Shown one piece after another: positions 8,468 through 15,386 of a DNA stretch of 18,625 nucleotides; the first letter of the stretch is position 1; every line of letters begins with the position of its first letter. Under the pieces are notes generated by a model. It ran no database searches. It was not told where the DNA came from and saw nothing but the letters and a program-made list of their open reading frames with translations. The position numbers and the translations under genes were made by a program. This DNA comes from MGBC113645 sp036308445 (GTDB lineage: Bacteria; Bacillota_I; Bacilli_A; Erysipelotrichales; Coprobacillaceae), in NCBI GenBank assembly GCA_036308445.1, contig JAXJVS010000061.1, forward strand, positions 1 through 18,625. The letters run 5' to 3'.

Positions 8468-8996
8468 AGTTTGTTTCAATTAATCCATATCCACCATCAT
8501 TACGTTTATAAACAACACTAATTAAATTTGTTTCAGTATCTTTATAAACGAAGAATGAATGTCCAATTAATTCCATTTGCATGATTGCTTCTTCTAAATC
8601 CATAGGTTTAGGACTAATAGTCTTAGTCTTAACAACAACATCTTCTTCCTCTTCTTCTAATGGTTCGATAGAAGCTACATTAAATGCAAGTTTATTATCT
8701 TTAGACTTACGACTTAATCTAGTCTTATACTTTCTAACTTGTCCTTCTAACTTATCAATAACCAAATCAATTGCGTTGTAAAGATCATCATCAATGACCT
8801 CTGCTCTAAGTAAAACATATTCTGTTGGAATAGTCACTTCAATCTTCTGACCTAAAGGATAAGTTCTAATTAAAACCTTTGCTTCTACATTATCACTCAT
8901 GATAAAGTATTTATCAAGAGCTGACAATTTCTTATTGACTTTTGTTTCAATTCCTTCTGTCAATGCAATGTTTTTTCCTCGAATATTAACCTTCAT
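8466..8996 (-). CDS. hpf: Ribosome hibernation promoting factor, long form
   Basis: 176 residues, the length of the long HPF found in most Bacillota. The N-terminal S30AE domain (about 1-100, starting MKVNIRGKNIALTEGI) binds the decoding region of the 30S subunit. An acidic linker (LEEEEEDV, near 112-119) leads to the C-terminal dimerisation domain (about 130-174, with EAIMQMELIGHSFFVYKD and VYKRNDGGYGLIE). The C-terminal domain pairs two ribosomes into inactive 100S dimers in stationary phase. The ATG at 8996 has AGGAGGAATCGTT before it. A -10-like TATAAT lies at 9023-9028, but no terminator is visible after metK, so read-through from metK is also possible. Confidence 0.95.
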   Translation of the reverse strand: MKVNIRGKNIALTEGIETKVNKKLSALDKYFIMSDNVEAKVLIRTYPLGQKIEVTIPTEYVLLRAEVIDDDLYNAIDLVIDKLEGQVRKYKTRLSRKSKDNKLAFNVASIEPLEEEEEDVVVKTKTISPKPMDLEEAIMQMELIGHSFFVYKDTETNLISVVYKRNDGGYGLIETN

Positions 8997-9022
8997 AACG
9001 ATTCCTCCTTTTGTATACTTAT

Positions 9023-9028
9023 ATTATA
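9023..9028 (-). promoter_or_regulatory. Probable -10 element of hpf promoter
   Basis: TATAAT on the minus strand, about 27 bases before the hpf start codon. The region 16-18 bases upstream is T-rich without a good TTGACA match, so only the -10 is claimed. Confidence 0.45.
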
Positions 9029-9077
9029 CAACACTTTGTAAAAAAAATATACACAAATGATAAAAATATTAGACTTA

Positions 9078-10223
9078 TTACAAATATCCCTTTAAAACTT
9101 CTACTTTATCTAATTTTTCCCAAGGTAAATCAACATCATTTCTACCAAAATGCCCATATGCTGAAGTATGAGAATAAATTGGTTTTAATAAATCCAATGA
9201 TTCTATTATACCTTGAGGAGTTAATTTGAATTCTTGTTTTACAGCCTTTAAAATAACATCCTTACTTACATGTTCAGTATCGAAAGTCTCCACAAAAATA
9301 CTAGTAGGTTCTTTTATACCAATGGCATAAGATAATTGAATTTCCGCTTTATCACAAAGACCAGCAGCAACCAAGTTTTTCGCTATATATCTTGCCATAT
9401 AAGCCCCACTTCTATCAACTTTAGAAGGATCCTTTCCAGAAAATGCACCACCACCATGACGAGCACTACCACCATAAGTATCTACAATAATTTTTCTACC
9501 AGTAAGTCCTGTATCACCATGAGGTCCACCAATCACAAATCTACCAGTTGGATTTATAAAAACTTTATAGTCTGTATTCATGTTATATTCTTTTACTACT
9601 TTATCCATGATATTCTTTTTAATATATGATTTAAATTCTTCTTCATTATAATCACCATCATGCTGAATTGACATTAATATAGTATCTATTTTAGGATTAT
9701 TAATATCAGTATAATCAACAGTGACTTGAGATTTCATATCTGGTCTTGCCCATTGAAATTCACCACTATGTCTTAATTCACTTGCATATCTCACTAAATG
9801 ATGAGCCATCGCAATTGGTAAAGGCATATAAGCAGAAGTTTCATTAGAAGCATAACCAAACATAATTCCTTGATCCCCTGCTCCTCCGACTTCTTTATTC
9901 GTTCCTAATGCAATATCTGCAGATTGTTTGTCTAAAACAATCTGTATTTTACAATTGTTTCCATCAATACCTAGTTCATCACTTGTATAACCAATATTAC
10001 ATAATACCTTTCTCGCAATTCTTTCATAATCTACTTCTGCATTACTAGTAATTTCTCCACCAATAACTAATAAATCAGTAGTTGCAAAACATTCACATGC
10101 AACTCTAGAATATGGGTCTTGTTTTAAACATTCATCTAGTATTGCATCACTAATCTGATCACAGACTTTATCAGGATGTCCTTCTGAAACTGATTCTGAC
10201 GTAAATAAAATTTTTTCTTTCAT
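9078..10223 (-). CDS. metK: S-adenosylmethionine synthetase
   Basis: Makes S-adenosylmethionine from methionine and ATP. The 381-residue product is the usual length. Visible motifs are FTSESVSEGHPDKVCDQISD (7-26; the conserved HPDK ATP-binding segment), the methionine/ATP loop GGAGDQGIMFGYA, DTYGG and the phosphate-binding loop GGGAFSGKDPSKVDRSGAY, with GHFGRND near the C-terminus. The ATG at 10223 follows CGGGAGG. It is preceded by a SAM riboswitch, so its own product should shut it off, and by a 42-codon small ORF in the same inferred transcript. No clear terminator separates it from hpf downstream. Confidence 0.97.
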   Translation of the reverse strand: MKEKILFTSESVSEGHPDKVCDQISDAILDECLKQDPYSRVACECFATTDLLVIGGEITSNAEVDYERIARKVLCNIGYTSDELGIDGNNCKIQIVLDKQSADIALGTNKEVGGAGDQGIMFGYASNETSAYMPLPIAMAHHLVRYASELRHSGEFQWARPDMKSQVTVDYTDINNPKIDTILMSIQHDGDYNEEEFKSYIKKNIMDKVVKEYNMNTDYKVFINPTGRFVIGGPHGDTGLTGRKIIVDTYGGSARHGGGAFSGKDPSKVDRSGAYMARYIAKNLVAAGLCDKAEIQLSYAIGIKEPTSIFVETFDTEHVSKDVILKAVKQEFKLTPQGIIESLDLLKPIYSHTSAYGHFGRNDVDLPWEKLDKVEVLKGYL

Positions 10224-10248
10224 TTTCTTTTCCTCCCGTATTTATCAA

Positions 10249-10388
10249 TAAAAAAAGCTCTCCCAGAGGAAAGCTATTATTTGTCTTTCCCCTTATTGTT
10301 CAAGTTAAACTTGCTTGGTCAGGCACCTTCTTTTCCAAGGGTTGCCACCACTTCATCGATCCGCATCTCGTGGTTCTTAATAAGAGTT
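10249..10388 (-). promoter_or_regulatory. SAM riboswitch (SAM-I/S-box class) controlling metK
   Basis: Minus strand: the aptamer core shows GATGAAGTGGTGGCAACC and AAGGTGCC, the signature GCAACC...GGTGCC of the S-box class. P1 pairs CTCTTATT (10379-10386) with AATAAGGG; P2 pairs ACCAC with GTGGT and has a short GAT-GCGG-ATC tip; P3 pairs CCTT with AAGG; P4 is CAAGT/ACTTG. An expression platform follows: GGGGAAAG (10285-10292) can pair with CTTTCCTC as antiterminator, or AGCTTTCC/GGGAGAGCT plus T-run (10249-10275) forms the terminator. High SAM should therefore end transcription before metK. P2 and J3/4 differ somewhat from the textbook consensus. Confidence 0.88.
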
Positions 10389-10517
10389 TTAAGATTGATA
10401 TAATTTTTTTAAATCGTCTTCATTTAACGATGTCATTGCACATATTAATTCATGATCCAATCCTAAATCATAAAGTATACTCGCAATCTTCATCTGTTCT
10501 TTTTTTCTATCATTCAT
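10389..10517 (-). CDS. 42-residue small protein upstream of the SAM riboswitch
   Basis: ATG 10517 follows GGTGAG (about 7 bases away) and a strong promoter; the frame ends in TAA at 10389-10391. The product begins MNDRKKEQMKIASILYDLGL and ends NEDDLKKLYQS. It is predicted largely helical; the IASILYDLGLDHELICAMTSLNEDDL part resembles the helix-turn-helix-like tail seen at the C-terminus of Rpn/PD-(D/E)XK transposase-family proteins (IAxxLLxxGLDxExIxxxTGLSxEEI). Here it stands alone, with no nuclease part. The stop is 2 nt before the 5' strand of riboswitch P1, so translation and the riboswitch share one transcript. Function unknown; it could be a stand-alone protein, a remnant, or a translated leader. 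Confidence 0.6.
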   Translation of the reverse strand: MNDRKKEQMKIASILYDLGLDHELICAMTSLNEDDLKKLYQS

Positions 10518-10580
10518 ATATCTCACCATTTATAGTTTGGTCAGATTTATAGACATTATTCTACAAAGAATGACTAGCAC

Positions 10581-10609
10581 ATTATATGATAAATGTATAT
10601 GTATTGCAA
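10581..10609 (-). promoter_or_regulatory. Sigma-A promoter for small ORF / SAM riboswitch / metK
   Basis: Minus strand: -35 TTGCAA (10604-10609), 17-base spacer, -10 TATAAT (10581-10586). Start of transcription would be near 10574. I see no equally good promoter between the small ORF and the riboswitch. Confidence 0.75.
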
Positions 10610-10622
10610 GAATTTTTATATT

Positions 10623-11054
10623 TTATTTTTCTTTTAATAAATCTCTAATTTCTACTAGTAATTCCTCACTTGTAGGTCCTTTTGGTGGTTCAGGTTGTTT
10701 TTCTTCTTCTTCTTTCTTTTTTAATGTTGCTAATTTGTTTATTAATTTAACTGCAATAAAAATAGAAAAAGCAATAATAACAAAATCAATTATATTTTGT
10801 AAGAAACTACCATAATTAATCGCAATTGCTTCACTTATAACTTCACCTGCTTCTTTCATTTCAGGTTTTAAAACAAATGACAAACTTGTAAAATCGGCTG
10901 CACCTGTCAAAAGCGTTACACATGGCATAATAACATCATTAACCAATGAAGTTACTATCTTACTAAATGCACCCCCAACAACAACCCCAACAGCCATATC
11001 AATAACATTTCCTCGCATCGCAAATGCTTTAAATTCATCTAAAAATTTTTTCAT
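10623..11054 (-). CDS. mscL: Large-conductance mechanosensitive channel
   Basis: 143 residues, in the normal MscL range. It starts MKKFLDEFKAFAMRGNVIDM, the family's N-terminal amphipathic helix, followed by the glycine-rich pore helix TM1 AVGVVVGGAFSKIVTSLVND, a periplasmic loop, TM2 (IIDFVIIAFSIFIAVKLIN, about 88-106) and a charged cytoplasmic helix (KKKEEEEKQPEPP...LLVEIRDLLKEK). The homopentamer opens under membrane tension to release solutes during osmotic downshock. The ATG overlaps the TAA of the upstream NifU-like gene by one base, so the two are co-transcribed; they have no obvious functional link. Confidence 0.97.
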   Translation of the reverse strand: MKKFLDEFKAFAMRGNVIDMAVGVVVGGAFSKIVTSLVNDVIMPCVTLLTGAADFTSLSFVLKPEMKEAGEVISEAIAINYGSFLQNIIDFVIIAFSIFIAVKLINKLATLKKKEEEEKQPEPPKGPTSEELLVEIRDLLKEK

Positions 11055-11281
11055 TATACTGCCCTTACTTCAAGTACTCCTGGTACTTCTTCTACCAAGA
11101 TCATCTCTACTCCTTCCTTAAGCGTTTCATCCAACATAGTGCATCCTGCACATGCTCCTAACATATGTACATATACAATACCATCTTCAAATTTCACAAA
11201 ATCAATGTCTCCACCATCTCTATTTAAATATGGTTTTAATTTATTAATAACCTTCTTAATTTCAACCTCTATATCTTCCAT
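11054..11281 (-). CDS. NifU C-terminal-domain Fe-S scaffold protein
   Basis: 75 residues consisting only of the NifU C-terminal (Nfu) domain. It has the helical start, the conserved NRDGGDIDFVKFEDGIVYV strand segment and the cluster-binding CxxC in GACAGCTMLDETLKEGVE (C44, C47). Such small Nfu proteins carry and hand over Fe-S clusters in the cytoplasm. It begins at ATG 11281 after CGGAGG, behind an extended -10 promoter, and overlaps mscL by one base. The radical SAM protein at 7265 is one possible client, but nothing in the sequence links them. Confidence 0.93.
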   Translation of the reverse strand: MEDIEVEIKKVINKLKPYLNRDGGDIDFVKFEDGIVYVHMLGACAGCTMLDETLKEGVEMILVEEVPGVLEVRAV

Positions 11282-11304
11282 AATTACGCCTCCGTTATTT
11301 TGAT

Positions 11305-11313
11305 ATTATACCA
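11305..11313 (-). promoter_or_regulatory. Extended -10 promoter of nifU-like/mscL operon
   Basis: TGGTATAAT on the minus strand, about 24 bases before the start codon. No good -35 hexamer at standard spacing, as is common for extended -10 promoters. Confidence 0.6.
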
Positions 11314-11325
11314 CAAAATTCGAAT

Positions 11326-11359
11326 TATAAAAGTATCAAGATTATTTTCTTGATACTTT
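11326..11359 (-). terminator. Terminator of the sigma/anti-sigma/YfjL-like operon
   Basis: Perfect 11-bp stem AAAGTATCAAG / CTTGATACTTT (11330-11340 with 11349-11359), 8-base loop. On the minus strand it ends in CTTTTATAATT, a modest T-run. Confidence 0.7.
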
Positions 11360-11382
11360 ATTATCTATTCAGAATTGCTTTA

Positions 11383-12183
11383 TCAATTTATTCCTAATTC
11401 ATCAGTCTTTAAATTATCTTCTTCTTTATAAAATTCTTCAGTTTCTTTAATTGATTTTATTAATCTTGATTCAAAATTCTCAACATAGATATCTGATGAT
11501 TTTATCATTACATATACATTATTATCGATATTGGTTGGATCTTCTAAAACAAAATTCAAAGCATAGAAAGAAACATCATTTTCATCCAGATATTCTTTTA
11601 ATGTTAATATATGATAAGAAATATTTTCTATTGATATATCCTCATCTTCATAATAAAAGATAATAGCACCACCTTGCTTACCTATATCTTTTAAATCATA
11701 TTCTTTATCAACAATTAATTCCTGTTCATTAATTCCAAAATCAAAACTCCATCCCGTATCATTAATAGAAACTATACTTCCATATTGAATATTATCCTGT
11801 TTTAAAGAAAAATCATCAGCCATTAATACTTCATCAACTCTTTTTCTATATTCTTCATCTAAGCGTCTAAAAGTATTCCAATTTCCTTCCTTAGAGCTTT
11901 CATAATTGTCTGTAAGCATTTTTCCTAAGCCATCATATATAATTGAAAAATAGATATCTTTACTATTTTCTAAAGATACAACTACATAATAATAACCATC
12001 TTTAAAACTATATGTAGAATTTTCTACATGATAGCCTGGATATTTTTCTTCTACATAATCTTTAGAAACATGATTTACAATGAAATAAGATACAGGATTC
12101 CCTTCAAAGCCAAAATAAAGCATCAAACAAAATCCAATTAAAAATATACCCACAATAAAAACAATCATCTTCTTCAATTTCAT
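11383..12183 (-). CDS. YfjL-like membrane-anchored protein of unknown function
   Basis: 266 residues. An N-terminal membrane helix (about 5-22, MIVFIVGIFLIGFCLMLYFG) anchors an otherwise soluble, presumably extracytoplasmic part. The order NPVSYFIVNHVSKDYVEEKYPGYH..., with a strand-rich YSFKDGYYYVVV segment, resembles YfjL-type proteins of Bacillus as I recall them; this is a family resemblance, not a functional claim. Start ATG 12183 has AGGAGG 8 bases upstream; a longer frame from 12210 lacks a ribosome binding site. It starts one base after the stop of the anti-sigma gene and ends the operon, so it is probably either part of the stress-signal sensing unit or a target of it. It stops with TGA directly followed by TAA. 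Confidence 0.6.
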   Translation of the reverse strand: MKLKKMIVFIVGIFLIGFCLMLYFGFEGNPVSYFIVNHVSKDYVEEKYPGYHVENSTYSFKDGYYYVVVSLENSKDIYFSIIYDGLGKMLTDNYESSKEGNWNTFRRLDEEYRKRVDEVLMADDFSLKQDNIQYGSIVSINDTGWSFDFGINEQELIVDKEYDLKDIGKQGGAIIFYYEDEDISIENISYHILTLKEYLDENDVSFYALNFVLEDPTNIDNNVYVMIKSSDIYVENFESRLIKSIKETEEFYKEEDNLKTDELGIN

Positions 12184-12184
12184 C

Positions 12185-12667
12185 CTATTTCCTCCTAAAC
12201 ACATAAACAAAACATTTATGAATAATCATTCCTATAGTCAAAAACAAACAATATAATGAACCAAAAAACACAACTAAAGAAAAGATATTTTCCTGCTGCA
12301 CAAGAGCTGTCAAAAACAAGCCTACAAATATAAATATATATAAAACATAAACATTCTTCTTTAAAAGCCAGTGACCAAAATAACCTATAAAAGGCAAAAG
12401 AAGAAAATTATGAGATTGATATTTTGTTCCAGAAAAACTACAAGATAATAAAGCTAAAAAAACAACAAAGATAACAAGTGAGAATCTGAATTTATAGTAC
12501 CACTTCTTATTTAAAGCTTCTTCATTATATACTGGAATATCCAACATCATTTGACACTCTTTACAATCCTGACAATGTTTTAAGACAAACTCTTTACTTT
12601 CTTCACTGGAAATTCCATCATTAACTAATGGAATAAGATCTTGAACAATAGCACATTCTTTACTCAC
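12185..12667 (-). CDS. Anti-sigma factor with zinc-finger domain and four membrane segments
   Basis: 160 residues. The N-terminal domain is a ZAS/zf-HC2-type zinc finger: C5, then HCQDCKEC giving H31-x3-C35-x2-C38, after the usual DLIPLVNDGISSEES helix. About four hydrophobic segments follow (FSLVIFVVFLALLSCSF; FLLLPFIGYFGHWLL; VYVLYIFIFVGLFLTALV; IFSLVVFFGSLYCLFLTIGM). Such proteins hold the partner ECF sigma factor at the membrane until a signal arrives. GTG 12667 is chosen because AGAGGTG lies 6 bases upstream; a GTG three codons earlier (12676) is too close to it. It overlaps the sigma gene by 8 bases, which indicates translational coupling and near-equal synthesis. Confidence 0.85.
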   Translation of the reverse strand: MSKECAIVQDLIPLVNDGISSEESKEFVLKHCQDCKECQMMLDIPVYNEEALNKKWYYKFRFSLVIFVVFLALLSCSFSGTKYQSHNFLLLPFIGYFGHWLLKKNVYVLYIFIFVGLFLTALVQQENIFSLVVFFGSLYCLFLTIGMIIHKCFVYVFRRK

Positions 12668-13127
12668 TGTTTTCACCTCTTTCTAACTTTTGTTTTAATT
12701 CATTTTTCATTCTAAAGAAAATAACTCTAGTAGATGAAGAAGATAAATTAACTTTACTCGCAATTTCATCATAAGAATATCCTTCTATCCTTAATTTAAA
12801 TATAAGCTTATGTGTTATAGGTTTAGTTTCTATCAATTGCATAATCTCTTCCTTTTTATATGAATATTCATCAAATATAGGAAATTCCAAAGGAAAATCC
12901 ACTGATACTTCCTTTTTTCTTTTCTTTAGTTCTTTATATGTCACATGTCTCGCTATCGCAAAAATCCATGTCTTTATATCAGATTCCTCTTTGAAAGATG
13001 GTAATGAGAGTATAACCTGAATAAATGTTTCAGAGGTTAAATCTTCACTCAAAGAATCATTCTTACATAAACTGTAAATATAGAAATAAACATCTTTTTT
13101 ATAAAGATTATATAATTCTTCAATCAT
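12660..13127 (-). CDS. ECF-type RNA polymerase sigma factor
   Basis: 155 residues. Region 2 (about 1-68) contains LYNLYKKDVYFYIYSLCKN, DLTSETFIQVILSLPSF (the DLTQETF-type motif) and KTWIFAIARHVTYKELKKRKK. Region 4 (about 105-150) is a helix-turn-helix, KLRIEGYSYDEIASKVNLSS followed by RVIFFRMKNELKQKL. ATG 13127 is preceded by AAAAGGAGGT; a frame open to 13178 has no ribosome binding site and no family match, so the shorter start is used. It is followed by its overlapping anti-sigma gene. The set of controlled genes cannot be read here. A TGAAAC at 13172-13177 could be an ECF-type -35 for self-activation, but I found no convincing partner -10. Confidence 0.92.
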   Translation of the reverse strand: MIEELYNLYKKDVYFYIYSLCKNDSLSEDLTSETFIQVILSLPSFKEESDIKTWIFAIARHVTYKELKKRKKEVSVDFPLEFPIFDEYSYKKEEIMQLIETKPITHKLIFKLRIEGYSYDEIASKVNLSSSSTRVIFFRMKNELKQKLERGENSE

Positions 13128-13190
13128 ATTTACCTCCTTTTCAAACATTAGTACAATTGAACCCACAAAATGTTTCATCTAATTATATAA

Positions 13191-13218
13191 ATTATAACAT
13201 TTGATAAGAATTGTACAA
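13191..13218 (-). promoter_or_regulatory. Sigma-A promoter of the sigma-factor operon
   Basis: Minus strand: -35 TTGTAC (13213-13218), 16-base spacer, -10 TATAAT (13191-13196), giving a leader of roughly 55-60 bases before ATG 13127. Confidence 0.6.
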
Positions 13219-13278
13219 AATTATCATAAAAGAATTTTGCAGTATTTTAAAAAAATACAATACAAAGCTTTTATTTCG

Positions 13279-13287
13279 TGTTATAAT
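13279..13287 (+). promoter_or_regulatory. Extended -10 promoter of yugI-pgi
   Basis: TGTTATAAT with only a weak -35. It lies 22 bases before ATG 13310, with GGAGG in between. Confidence 0.6.
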
Positions 13288-13309
13288 CACATTGATTGGA
13301 GGTGTGTTA

Positions 13310-13684
13310 ATGGAACATCAGGTTCAGATTGGTGATATCATCGATGTTACCATTACCGGTATACAGCCTTATGGTGCTTTTGCGGTATTACCCGACAATT
13401 CTACTGGATTAATACATATTTCTGAAATCTCTGATAAATTTGTCAGAAACGTTGAACACTTTGTACACGTGGGGGAAAAGATAACAGTAAAAGTTATTGA
13501 TATTGACAACGTTCATCATCAAGCTAAACTTTCATTAAAAGCTGTTTATCAATTAAAAAGAAAACATAAACGTGGTTTTAGAAATCAAAGACAATTAATT
13601 CAGGAAACACCAAAGGGATTTACTCCATTAAAAGAAATGTTGCCTATATGGATAGAGGCTAAATTAAAGGAGGAAAATAAATAA
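13310..13684 (+). CDS. yugI: S1-domain RNA-binding protein, YugI/CvfD (general stress protein 13) type
   Basis: 124 residues. A single S1 domain (about 5-75) carries the hallmark QIGDIIDVTITGIQPYGAFA, GLIHISEIS and VHVGEKITVKVIDID strands; a basic tail (QLKRKHKRGFRNQRQ) follows. Proteins of this type bind RNA and ribosomes and act as post-transcriptional regulators in Bacillota. ATG 13310 is preceded by TGGAGG; upstream codons in the same frame (from 13211) lie in the promoter region and are not used. The TAA overlaps the pgi ATG by one base. yugI and pgi (yugL) are also near neighbours in Bacillus subtilis, so the arrangement appears conserved. Confidence 0.9.
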   Translation: MEHQVQIGDIIDVTITGIQPYGAFAVLPDNSTGLIHISEISDKFVRNVEHFVHVGEKITVKVIDIDNVHHQAKLSLKAVYQLKRKHKRGFRNQRQLIQETPKGFTPLKEMLPIWIEAKLKEENK

Positions 13685-14964
13685 TGATTAAACTTGATTT
13701 ATCTCAAGCTAAACTAGCTGAAGGTATGGAATCATATAAAGATCGTGTTGTAGAAATTCATGATATGATTCATAACAAAACTGGAGCTGGAAATGATTTC
13801 TTAGGATGGGTAGACTTACCTGTTAATTATGACAAGGATGAAGTAGAAGCTATCTTAAAGAAAGCTGAAGAATTAAAAGAAGAAATTGAAGTCTTATTAG
13901 TTTGTGGTATTGGTGGTTCTTATTTAGGAGCTAGAGCTGCTATTGAAGCTATCAATGGATTATATCCTACAAATAAAGTAAAGATTATATATATTGGAAA
14001 TACTTTCTCTTCTAACTACTTAGCACAAGTTAAAGAATATGTTAAAGATAAAGAATTTGGTATCAACGTTATCTCTAAATCTGGTACAACTACTGAAACT
14101 TCTATCGCATTTAGAATTTTTAAAGATTTATTAGAAACTACTAAAGGTAAAGAAGTTGCTCAAAGAAGAATTGTTGCTACTACTGATAAAGCTAAAGGTG
14201 CTTTAAAAACCTTAGCTACTCAAGAAGGTTATACAACTTTCGTAGTACCTGATGATGTAGGTGGACGTTATTCAGTATTAACTGCTGTAGGTTTATTCCC
14301 TATTGCTATGGCTGGTATTGATATTAAAGCTATGATGCAAGGAGCTGCTGATGCAAGAGAAAAATATAACAACCCAGATTTATTAACTAATGAATGTTAT
14401 CAATATGGTGTTGCTAGACAAATCTTAAACAAACAAGGATATCCTGCAGAAATGTTTGTTACTTATGAACTTCAATTAGCAATGGTAGCTGAATGGTGGA
14501 AACAATTATTCGGTGAATCTGAAGGTAAAGAAGGTAAAGGAATTTTACCAACGAGTGCTACTTTCTCAACTGATTTACACTCTTTAGGACAATTCATCCA
14601 AGAAGGTACTAAAGTATTATATGAAACAGTATTCCAAGTGAAAAAACCTATCGCTGATTTAGTTATTCCTGAAGATAAAGATAACTTAGATAACTTAAAT
14701 TACTTAGCAGGAAAAACTGTTGATTTCGTTAATAAGAAAGCTTGTGAAGGAACTGTTGATGCTCATGTTAATACTGGTAATGTTCCTAACATTCAAATCA
14801 CTATCGATGAATTAACTCCATATTCATTTGGATATATGGTTTATTTCTTTGAAAAAGCTTGTGGTTTATCAGTTTACTTATTAGGTGTTAACCCATTTAA
14901 CCAACCAGGTGTAGAAGTATACAAGAAAAATATGTTCAAATTACTTGGAAAACCAGGTGCTTAA
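13684..14964 (+). CDS. pgi: Glucose-6-phosphate isomerase
   Basis: Interconverts glucose-6-phosphate and fructose-6-phosphate in glycolysis and gluconeogenesis. 426 residues, slightly shorter than the roughly 450 typical of Bacillus, but complete. It shows the sugar-phosphate-binding SIS region with CGIGGSYLGARAA, INVISKSGTTTETSIAFR, VPDDVGGRYSVLTAVGL (the GGRYS signature), the LPTSATFSTDLHSLGQFIQE segment, and the C-terminal GVNPFNQPGVEVYKKNMF signature. It starts at an ATG overlapping the yugI stop, with AAAGGAGG before it, and ends with tandem TAA TAA before a terminator. Codon use is strongly biased, as expected for a highly expressed enzyme. Confidence 0.97.
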   Translation: MIKLDLSQAKLAEGMESYKDRVVEIHDMIHNKTGAGNDFLGWVDLPVNYDKDEVEAILKKAEELKEEIEVLLVCGIGGSYLGARAAIEAINGLYPTNKVKIIYIGNTFSSNYLAQVKEYVKDKEFGINVISKSGTTTETSIAFRIFKDLLETTKGKEVAQRRIVATTDKAKGALKTLATQEGYTTFVVPDDVGGRYSVLTAVGLFPIAMAGIDIKAMMQGAADAREKYNNPDLLTNECYQYGVARQILNKQGYPAEMFVTYELQLAMVAEWWKQLFGESEGKEGKGILPTSATFSTDLHSLGQFIQEGTKVLYETVFQVKKPIADLVIPEDKDNLDNLNYLAGKTVDFVNKKACEGTVDAHVNTGNVPNIQITIDELTPYSFGYMVYFFEKACGLSVYLLGVNPFNQPGVEVYKKNMFKLLGKPGA

Positions 14965-14969
14965 TAAAA

Positions 14970-14998
14970 AGCTCGAGAAATCTCGAGTTTTTTTATTT
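14970..14998 (+). terminator. Terminator of yugI-pgi
   Basis: CTCGAGA / TCTCGAG inverted repeat (about 14972-14987) followed by seven T and ATTTTC. Confidence 0.88.
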
Positions 14999-15051
14999 TC
15001 TTCTTTTCTGTTTCAATATTCAAGATATTCTCCTAATCATCTCATATTTAT

Positions 15052-15310
15052 TTAAAAACATATAACCATTAAGATTTGATAGTCTCCTTCATCATTCATA
15101 CCTTTGATATAAATCCCAATAAACATTCCGTTTATATATGTACCTTATTTATTTCTCATAACTGTCACCTTTTCATTTTACTCCCCTATCTCTAAACTAT
15201 ATCACTAGCACTCATCTCTATTAAATAAGATTCTATCTCTTTATAGACTCATTGTGATTTGCAAATAGAATGAACTCCTTTAACAATATCTTTTTTGAAA
15301 CATATGGTAA
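15052..15310 (-). pseudogene. Possible decayed coding sequence, unidentified
   Basis: Between pgi and the transposase no intact gene is present on either strand. The minus strand contains two protein-like stretches in different frames. One reads FKKDIVKGVHSICKSQ, TGA, then VYKEIESYLIEMSASDIV and a stop. The next, after a frameshift, reads YSLEIGE, stop, NEKVTVMRNK, stop, then GTYINGMFIGIYIKGMNDEG and runs to TAA at 15052. Stops of all three kinds and the frameshift fit an old pseudogene. I do not recognise the family, and chance open stretches in AT-rich DNA cannot be excluded. Confidence 0.3.
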
Positions 15311-15361
15311 CAAAAGTTTTATATTTTATATTGAATTATTCTATATTTTTAGTTATACATA

Positions 15362-15370
15362 TGGTATAAT
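15362..15370 (+). promoter_or_regulatory. Extended -10 promoter of tnpA
   Basis: TGGTATAAT, followed by AAAAAGGTGA as ribosome binding site and ATG 15387. The -35 region is AT-rich without a clear hexamer. Confidence 0.5.
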
Positions 15371-15386
15371 TAAAAAGGTGATATAG

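Noticed and set aside
10370..10552. 60-residue plus-strand frame over the riboswitch region
   Set aside because: Antisense to the small ORF and SAM riboswitch; no ribosome binding site and no recognisable domain.
13172..13177. TGAAAC as ECF -35 for self-regulation of the sigma operon
   Set aside because: No matching CGTC-like -10 at 16-17 bases; the sigma-A promoter nearby explains expression.
15257..15266. Perfect palindrome ATTTGCAAAT as IS end or operator
   Set aside because: A 10-bp AT-rich palindrome alone is too common, and no matching right-end structure was found.
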